Part shown: piece by piece, positions 58,120 through 64,000 of the stretch | Layout of the letters: each line of letters begins with the position of its first letter | Numbering within the stretch: position 1 is the first letter of the stretch | DNA from: an uncultured Ignavibacteriota bacterium | Lineage (GTDB): Bacteria > Bacteroidota > Ignavibacteria > Tepidaquicellales > Tepidaquicellaceae | DNA: 64,000 nt | Reading direction: 5' to 3' | NCBI GenBank assembly: GCA_937959065.1 | Contig: CALGOI010000379.1 | Coordinates: forward strand, 6,705 to 70,704 | Notes under the pieces: generated by a model | The model's input: the letters and a program-made list of their open reading frames with translations, nothing else | Told to the model about the DNA's origin: nothing | Database searches by the model: none | Position numbers and translations under genes: made by a program

Positions 58120-60117
58120 ATGGGTCTTATCAATCAGGAAACCTATGACAAGTTCAATGGGCGGTATATAGCCCGGCTATATGAAAGCCACCTGCTTGGC
58201 CAGGATGTTGAAAGCCATCTTGACGATCTGTTTGGTGGATTTACCGGTTCCCAGAAGTTGAACTTAAAGATATTCTCCAAACGACAGGAGATGAGCGAGG
58301 ATTTATCTCGGGACATAATACAAGATCCGGTGTTCCTGACAGCGGTAAGGTTAATGCAAACCGAACAAAATGCCGCAATACTGAAGTACCTTAATAAGGT
58401 TTCAGAGGACCCTAATTTGGTTAGTGATGAGGCAAAGCCCGGATTTAATAAACTTGAGGGTGCGGGTAAGTTTAAGAACATTCCTATTTATGGAGACTTG
58501 ACCAATAAGTATGTGGCCCACCACATAGCGGAAGACCTTCGGGGCTACTTCTTTTCGAATAAGTTCCTTCAGGGAGGGTATGAGTTTCTTCGGTATTATG
58601 ACCGAATTAAGCCCCGGCAGTTCTACAAAAAGTGGAACACGATATATGCCCCGCCTGTAATACTTGGAAACGCATCGTCCAACGTGGTGTTTGCGGCCCT
58701 GCATGGCATCGATCCTGTCAACTACCTAAGCCACGTTCCGGAGGCAATAAAACAGGTTAAGAACGCTACTGGTAAACACTTTGAGGCAGCGGTTAGGCAG
58801 GGAACACTTGGGAGCAACGTTATTACAGCAGACTTCCGGCCTGTTACGTCTGCTGCTGAAGCTCGCATCAAGGTAATGGATCAGGCTAAGTCCGAGACAT
58901 GGGGTAGGGCTATCTCTGCCCTAAAGAAAGTGTACGGATGGACAGACAAGAAAGCCACCGGTTTTTATCAGGGAACCGATGATGTGGCTAAGGTTGCGGC
59001 CATGATAACACTTATGAAAGACTATGGTTATTCTGAAGAAGCGGCCGCAATGAAAGTTTACGAAGCTTTTCAGAACTACGCAACGGTAGGAAAGCTATGG
59101 GATGTGGCAAGTAAAACCCCTCTTGTTGGACCGGTGTATGTGAAGTTTCAGGCTGACCTACAGAGAATATTGAAAAACGCTGCGCTTAAACGACCACTTA
59201 CCACGGCCGGCATTGTTATGATGTACCATTACATGGCGTACTTTGCCTCTCAATCAATGGATGAAGAGGATATAGAGCGGGAGATAAGGGAGAACAGGTC
59301 GTTCATCCCGAAGATACCCTTTCCTGAAGCGCTTGGCGGGAACGTGCCGCTAACATTTATGACACCGATAGGCGAAGTAAACCTTGCCCGGTATATGTCT
59401 CCGTTTTACATATACGATATGGGCGACACGGAGCACCCAATAGAGTATTGGTCTAAATTCCTGCCTTATCAACTACAGGTTGTTGAAAAAGCGCAGGTTG
59501 GCACTGCTTCCACTTATATGTCTCGGGGCGATGTGCTGATGGGGCCGCTTATAGATGTTTGGCTGGACACAGATTTTAGGGGTGTGTCTATTGAGGATCC
59601 GGGCGCTACCCGATACACGCCTTCAGGAGTCACAGAAGAAGAAAAGTGGTACAATGATGCAAACTATCTTCTTCGTGGTTATTTGCCGTTTTACAGGAGC
59701 GGAAATGACATCTACCTCACAATGAAGTATGGTGAGGATTATTATGGTCGCCACAGGGATATTACCCAGGTCATAATAAATCAATTCATAAAGGTTCAGG
59801 ATGTAACCGATTCCGATTACTTGAATTGGGCGACCCGTGCGGTTAAGAATGTTGAGTTCAAGATGGATGATGTGGACGCTCAAATAAGAGGCGCGGGGAG
59901 ACTACTAAATAACACGATTAAGGATGCGGCAATAGATTATAATGAAGGAAAGCTGACTGAAAAGCAATTCGAGAACATTCAGGTTGATTCTGAGGCTAAG
60001 TATTTAGAGGAGATAAACAAGTGGACCGAAGTGAAGATGGGATATCAGCAGGAATATGATCAGGCTGTATTAAAGCTTATCCGCCTCTATGAAGTCCAAT
60101 CAATGAAAGAAGAATAA
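58120..60117 (+). CDS. giant internal virion protein, second part
   Basis: 665 aa. Begins 'MGLINQETYDKFNGRYIARLYESH', in the same frame as the preceding gene and nine bases past its TAA. Contains helical membrane-interacting segments around 365-390 and 'YHYMAYFASQSMDEED'. Together the two would give a polypeptide of about 2,200 aa. Either a natural split with reinitiation or an interrupted gene. Confidence 0.65.
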   Translation: MGLINQETYDKFNGRYIARLYESHLLGQDVESHLDDLFGGFTGSQKLNLKIFSKRQEMSEDLSRDIIQDPVFLTAVRLMQTEQNAAILKYLNKVSEDPNLVSDEAKPGFNKLEGAGKFKNIPIYGDLTNKYVAHHIAEDLRGYFFSNKFLQGGYEFLRYYDRIKPRQFYKKWNTIYAPPVILGNASSNVVFAALHGIDPVNYLSHVPEAIKQVKNATGKHFEAAVRQGTLGSNVITADFRPVTSAAEARIKVMDQAKSETWGRAISALKKVYGWTDKKATGFYQGTDDVAKVAAMITLMKDYGYSEEAAAMKVYEAFQNYATVGKLWDVASKTPLVGPVYVKFQADLQRILKNAALKRPLTTAGIVMMYHYMAYFASQSMDEEDIEREIRENRSFIPKIPFPEALGGNVPLTFMTPIGEVNLARYMSPFYIYDMGDTEHPIEYWSKFLPYQLQVVEKAQVGTASTYMSRGDVLMGPLIDVWLDTDFRGVSIEDPGATRYTPSGVTEEEKWYNDANYLLRGYLPFYRSGNDIYLTMKYGEDYYGRHRDITQVIINQFIKVQDVTDSDYLNWATRAVKNVEFKMDDVDAQIRGAGRLLNNTIKDAAIDYNEGKLTEKQFENIQVDSEAKYLEEINKWTEVKMGYQQEYDQAVLKLIRLYEVQSMKEE

Positions 60118-60146
60118 TTCCTATATTCGTACTATAAATTTCCGCT

Positions 60147-60665
60147 ATGTCAACAAACACAATTTTAAGAAATCCGGTAACCACTAAAGTAACGCTTCCT
60201 GCTTCTGTATCTCCCGCTGGACATACTGTTGATTCAGATGGCGTTTCTGTTACCATCACGGCCGGTGATGCTGATGCCAGGTACGGAAGCATTACCCGTG
60301 AGCTTGAAAGGACCGGAGTTTTGAAGAGGGGAATGTATTTGTACGACTCCTCTCAAAACGAGATGAGAGAGATTGTTGGCATTAGCTATAAGGACGACCA
60401 TTTTACTATTGCCAGTCCTTTTACTGCTGATCTTAGTGGTGCTAACCTTGAGATAATACCCCGCTCAGATCTACAGGAAATAAGCCTCACCGGAATTTCT
60501 GGCACAGCCACGGTATATGATGCGGATGACAATGCCTCCGATTTAGTTACCGGGCAGACTGTAACATGGAATAAGGATGACAAGAACCGTGGCGAGAACG
60601 GTTTTACTGGCCCGCTGATAGTGGATGCCACAGGGGCTTCAGTGTCTATTCAAACCCGAAGATAA
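60147..60665 (+). CDS. small tail/virion protein, beta-rich
   Basis: 172 aa of beta strands ending 'TGASVSIQTRR'. Preceded by TATAAATTTCCG just before ATG, an AT-rich box also seen before 41716 and 58120. Position before the tail fibre gene suggests a tail-tip or fibre-associated protein. Confidence 0.55.
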   Translation: MSTNTILRNPVTTKVTLPASVSPAGHTVDSDGVSVTITAGDADARYGSITRELERTGVLKRGMYLYDSSQNEMREIVGISYKDDHFTIASPFTADLSGANLEIIPRSDLQEISLTGISGTATVYDADDNASDLVTGQTVTWNKDDKNRGENGFTGPLIVDATGASVSIQTRR

Positions 60666-62045
60666 ATGAGCCAATCGTATAACATAGCCGCAACAGGTCA
60701 GGGTCCCGCTGTATTAGCGGGGTTGGCGCTGTGGGATTCATCTGAGAACTACGATATTGATGATGAGGTTATCATTGATGACGGGGGTACATTAAGAATA
60801 TTTACTGCCCTTACCAGTAATACCAACACCAATCCATTGTCTAACCCCGGTGATTGGAAAGAGGTGTCTCCGGCCTCAGCAGACGGTAATGGTATATATG
60901 ATGGCAATGGGTCATTGTCTGGTGACACCACGGTTACTCAGGCTGGAAATCAAATGACGTGGAGCATGAATGATGCTCCTGATTCAGCTTCATTAATATG
61001 GAGTGTTGACTCGTTTAGCTATACAAGAAATGGAGAGTCGTTTTCACTTGATGGGCTCTCAGGATTTATTGTTACAGGCTCTTTTGGTACTGCATTTCAA
61101 GTAAATCCTTCAACCGGGAAAGTAACGATACCAGGGCTACTTGATCCAACAGGTTTACAAATGACTCCCGCAGGATCTAACCCAGGCGATGCCCAAACCC
61201 TTTGGTCAAACTCTGGAGATAGTAATGATCCATATTGGGGTGGCAATGCGATGGCATTTATCTCTGATACATTCTACCAAACCAACGGCACTTTAAGTTC
61301 AACAAGAACAGTTACTCTTGGAGCTAATGACTTGATATTTGATACTTCTGGCGGCAAGGTTCATGTAGATGGCGATGATATTACTGTAAACGGTACAGTT
61401 TTCCAAGTATCATCTGGTGGTGGCGCATCCAGAGAAAACGCCATACTGGTTGAAAGGACAGGGGCACAGTCAGACATAACCTTCCATGATGCAGGTAATT
61501 GGGGGCAAATGATGGGCGTTAACTACCGTCATGAGTGGTTAAGTGGACAATTCGATGGTACAACATTTGGTACCAGCAAGTCGGTATTTGCGTACCATAC
61601 CAGTGGAAGTGAGTACCAAATGTATATTGGCAAAACTCTCGGTACATCTCTTGCGCATGGCATTGACCTTGACAAAGCCCTAAGAACACAAAACAGCTCT
61701 CATAGTGGTATTAAAATAACACGAAGCGGAACTGCTGTGTTTAATGACACTGGAAACTCTCATACATCTTACGGACTTCAAATTGCTGACACTGGTAACT
61801 ATCAACAACAAGGAACTGGTAATTCAACTAAAATTGGTATTGAAGTCAATGTGTCAGGAGCAGTATCTTCTGGTGTTGCGGCTATTAACAGGGCTATACA
61901 TGTAATAGCAGGAGTATCTTACTTTGAAGATGACATTGAAATAGCTGGCGGTACTGACGGTATTATCATGGAAGATACTACCCTTGGCACCCGCCACAGG
62001 ATAACATTGGATAACGGTTCGCTTACAGTTAGCGGAGCACTATAA
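60666..62045 (+). CDS. tail fibre-like protein
   Basis: 459 aa. Repetitive Gly/Ser/Thr-rich beta sequence throughout, with segments such as 'GTSLAHGIDLDKALRTQ' and a C-terminal 'TTLGTRHRITLDNGSLTVSG' typical of the ends of phage fibres. No chaperone-type C-terminal domain evident. Probable receptor-binding fibre. Confidence 0.65.
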   Translation: MSQSYNIAATGQGPAVLAGLALWDSSENYDIDDEVIIDDGGTLRIFTALTSNTNTNPLSNPGDWKEVSPASADGNGIYDGNGSLSGDTTVTQAGNQMTWSMNDAPDSASLIWSVDSFSYTRNGESFSLDGLSGFIVTGSFGTAFQVNPSTGKVTIPGLLDPTGLQMTPAGSNPGDAQTLWSNSGDSNDPYWGGNAMAFISDTFYQTNGTLSSTRTVTLGANDLIFDTSGGKVHVDGDDITVNGTVFQVSSGGGASRENAILVERTGAQSDITFHDAGNWGQMMGVNYRHEWLSGQFDGTTFGTSKSVFAYHTSGSEYQMYIGKTLGTSLAHGIDLDKALRTQNSSHSGIKITRSGTAVFNDTGNSHTSYGLQIADTGNYQQQGTGNSTKIGIEVNVSGAVSSGVAAINRAIHVIAGVSYFEDDIEIAGGTDGIIMEDTTLGTRHRITLDNGSLTVSGAL

Positions 62046-62057
62046 ACTAAGAACGAA

Positions 62058-62348
62058 ATGAAAATCTACAAAGAATACCAAGTTAACGAAGAAGTTCAAT
62101 GTGGCGGCGCTGTTGCTGCTTCTGGCTCACGTTGGGTTGCTCATCAAGTAGTATTTGATGATGATGTTGCAACAGTAGGATTATGTGTGTTTTCGGATGA
62201 TACACACACAGGGCTGTGCAAACAAACCGAAACTACTCCCGCTGACCTTGCTACTACCGATGTAAGCAAAACAGCCACCACAACCGCTAAGAACGTGCTT
62301 GAGGCGTTCTTTAATGCGAAAGGATGGTCGTTTACCGAAATATCATAA
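62058..62348 (+). CDS. small virion-associated hypothetical protein
   Basis: 96 aa, Thr/Ala-rich, single beta/alpha domain with one Cys near the centre ('LCVFSDDTHTGLCK'). Next to the fibre gene; could be a fibre chaperone or cap. Not recognised. Confidence 0.55.
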   Translation: MKIYKEYQVNEEVQCGGAVAASGSRWVAHQVVFDDDVATVGLCVFSDDTHTGLCKQTETTPADLATTDVSKTATTTAKNVLEAFFNAKGWSFTEIS

Positions 62349-62357
62349 AACAGTTAA

Positions 62358-62900
62358 ATGTCCAGACGCACAGTTGCATTATGGTCTAAAGCGGGCGCTC
62401 CTGTAGCTACCGATGATGTCACCAAAGGGTATAAGGTGGGGCATCGACTACAGGATTCAACCAACCTTTCCGATATATATGTGTGCATATCCAACACCAC
62501 GGGATCGGCCGTTTGGAGGCTTGAGTCTGAAATACTAAGAGGAAATTCAGGAAAGGTAAGGATTACCGGTTCAGGAGGCGTTCCTCCCTCTTATAATTTG
62601 GTGGGAGGGGTAGAGCAAATAGTGAGTTATGGTGCCGCCCAATTAAACCTGTCTCCATCACCTATAACGCAATGGCCTCAAAATATTATAACACCAACCG
62701 ATGCTGATATATGGAGATCGGCAACAAGTACGCTGATCGAGAACCCAAGCCTTGGGCAGGCGCATACTTGGCGCATAGTTTTAAACTATAGCAACAAGGC
62801 GCTTAATTTAGCAGCAGGGCTGGATGTTTTTTTACGAAACCCATTGTGCGGGTGTATATTTCGTCATTTCGACACATTACCTGAAATAATCATGTCATAA
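62358..62900 (+). CDS. tail fibre/appendage protein (frame interrupted)
   Basis: 180 aa of beta-rich sequence to a TAA at 62898-62900. The same frame stays open for another 54 codons, with sensible fibre-like sequence ('PAPTGTGQGYELVLLC'), until TAA at about 63061-63063. The stop may be genuine, a mutation or a sequence error. The end lies near the suspected breakpoint at about 63,050-63,075. Confidence 0.55.
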   Translation: MSRRTVALWSKAGAPVATDDVTKGYKVGHRLQDSTNLSDIYVCISNTTGSAVWRLESEILRGNSGKVRITGSGGVPPSYNLVGGVEQIVSYGAAQLNLSPSPITQWPQNIITPTDADIWRSATSTLIENPSLGQAHTWRIVLNYSNKALNLAAGLDVFLRNPLCGCIFRHFDTLPEIIMS

Positions 62901-63046
62901 AATTTTCATCACTCAATTCTTATTACAATTGCTGATTCTCAAAGCCTTCCTGCCCCCACGGGAACGGGTCAGGGGTATGAGTTGGTGCTTTTATGTAACA
63001 CTGCGTTAACGGTTACTGTTGTGTCTGTTACCAGGATATCTCAATA

Positions 63047-64000
63047 TCATAGCCCCAGATAAATGAAAATAGCAGTTTCATACGATAATACTGTTGTTGA
63101 TCTTCCGTGGTCGTCTAAATAAACAATTCCAATCTCATAGTCACGATTACTTTTTACAGACTGAACTGCCATATTTAACTCGGTTACATTTTGCGAATAT
63201 TTGAGATCAATACTAGGAATAACCTCATCTCCTGACTCATCTATAAGATCATAATTTTCCGTATAATTACCATACACCAGTCTGTTGTTAATTATTTCTT
63301 GAGTCTTAGCAGTTAAAGGAACGTTATCATAAAGTCTAAATATTTCCTTCTCAGGTAAGACCTTGTAGATTTGATTATTAGAAAAGTTATATGTCTGCTC
63401 CTCGTTATCATTAAAACCTTCATCCGATTTATTAAAAGACTTGGCCAGGTAAATTAAGTTTTCGTTCGTTTCTTTAAATAAAAGATCCACCTCTTTAACG
63501 TTGACGTCTCCCGTGTTAAATGTAATATCTACGTTATCATATATGTTAACCATACATTCAAGAACGTGATCTTCAAAGTTAAACTTATAGTTCTCAGGTA
63601 AAAATGCAACAGGGCTAAATGGAGATACTGCGCTGTACTGATTGTCTTTGTATTTGTATCTATACCCAAACATTAAGAACTTTTCCTTCATGTTATTCTT
63701 TCTCTCTAAATCATTTTCTGTTGTATTAGGAGTAATCTTTGGAGGAAAGATAGGTGGTTTAACTATAACAGATACATCGTCAAATGTAAACTCACTGTTT
63801 GTTAATGTTTTAGCATGATCTATTTCAATCTTTTTAGGTGGAGTAATTCCATCTGTAAAGTAAATGTAAACTTTATCATTGTCATCATCAATTAAAATAT
63901 TGCAATCAATTGGATCTCCAGGTTTAAAGCCTAATACATTTGTTGTTCCAGGTCTTGTGTCTTTAAGTATTATTGCTGTATGATTGTCATAGTCGCTGTA
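63047..64000 (-). CDS. second, diverged tail stabilisation protein, truncated at both ends
   Basis: The frame is open from the window edge to a TGA at 63047-63049 (about 317 codons, no start in view). Shared blocks with the 46326-50936 protein occur in the same order: 'FGYRYKYKDNQYSAVSPFS' with 'FRTRLIFTDSEKSALGPIS', 'RLYDNVPLTAKTQEIINNR' with 'KLFDSHPILAEAQAIIKNR', 'YGNYTENYD' with 'FGNTLEGYD', 'IGIVYLDDHGRSTTV' with 'FGIVYYDHANRSNAV'. The match ends abruptly after TAIFI, where the paralogue continues for about 700 more residues. AT-rich unlike the rest. Confidence 0.8.
   Translation of the reverse strand, partial: YSDYDNHTAIILKDTRPGTTNVLGFKPGDPIDCNILIDDDNDKVYIYFTDGITPPKKIEIDHAKTLTNSEFTFDDVSVIVKPPIFPPKITPNTTENDLERKNNMKEKFLMFGYRYKYKDNQYSAVSPFSPVAFLPENYKFNFEDHVLECMVNIYDNVDITFNTGDVNVKEVDLLFKETNENLIYLAKSFNKSDEGFNDNEEQTYNFSNNQIYKVLPEKEIFRLYDNVPLTAKTQEIINNRLVYGNYTENYDLIDESGDEVIPSIDLKYSQNVTELNMAVQSVKSNRDYEIGIVYLDDHGRSTTVLSYETAIFIYLGL

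Noticed and set aside
58108..62900. Genome-wide TAA recoding
   Set aside because: TAA ends many clearly complete genes (groEL, the 1,536-aa tail gene, recombinase cassette genes), so it works as a stop.

Overview
The window reads as most of the genome of a tailed, short-tail-type bacteriophage of a Bacteroidota host, most likely crAss-like (order Crassvirales or a close relative). Three things point this way. The late genes run TerL, portal, acidic scaffold-like protein, major capsid, collagen-like fibre proteins, three small ring/connector proteins, one 1,536-aa tail 'stabilisation/muzzle' protein, then very large internal virion proteins. A promoter of Bacteroidota type (TTTG, 21 nt, TATATTTG) is visible at 27646-27678. 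Genes generally lack strong Shine-Dalgarno sequences and overlap by ATGA or GTGA. The family names are recognised by eye; no search was run.

Layout. 1-7111 (+): replication and nucleotide genes (DUF3164, an SSB-like protein ending DDDLPF, RusA-like resolvase, HD hydrolase, DUF5131) ending in phage-encoded GroES and GroEL. 7106-12296 (+): three promoterless-looking gene cassettes separated by integron attC-like sites. The second is a C5 DNA methyltransferase interrupted by a 3.26-kb IS1595-family element that carries passenger genes. 12294-18825: a 6.4-kb block bounded by a 46-bp perfect inverted repeat. It starts with a tyrosine recombinase whose start codon lies inside the left repeat, and holds ordinary phage genes (dNMP kinase, HNH, PD-(D/E)XK, ASCH, LuxR-type HTH, double-psi-barrel protein). 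18826-22978 (-): a second array of nine cassettes separated by attC-like sites. 23.3-29.8 kb (-): small early-type genes, a tRNA-like element, a divergent control region with a tandem palindromic operator, a + strand structured RNA candidate, and a secreted CHAP-like lysin. 29886-62900 (+): the morphogenesis module, opened by a protein with two GroES-like domains.

The outstanding feature is the integron-like system. Eleven attC-like imperfect palindromes (one of them degenerate) each have an AAC arm and a GTT arm, and 9 of 12 cassettes begin with the reverse complement of their own last 8-14 bases, as expected for integron cassettes. Both arrays abut a copy of the same non-palindromic repeat next to a Xer/phage-type recombinase that shows no obvious IntI-specific insertion. 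Cassette genes in both arrays point toward the repeat, opposite to the usual integron arrangement.

At the right end (about 63,050-64,000) composition drops to AT-rich and a truncated, diverged second copy of the tail stabilisation protein appears on the minus strand, breaking off in mid-domain. This looks like a recombination breakpoint or an assembly chimera, so that last kilobase may not belong to this genome. Two in-frame TAA codons (58108-58110 and 62898-62900) split reading frames that otherwise continue.
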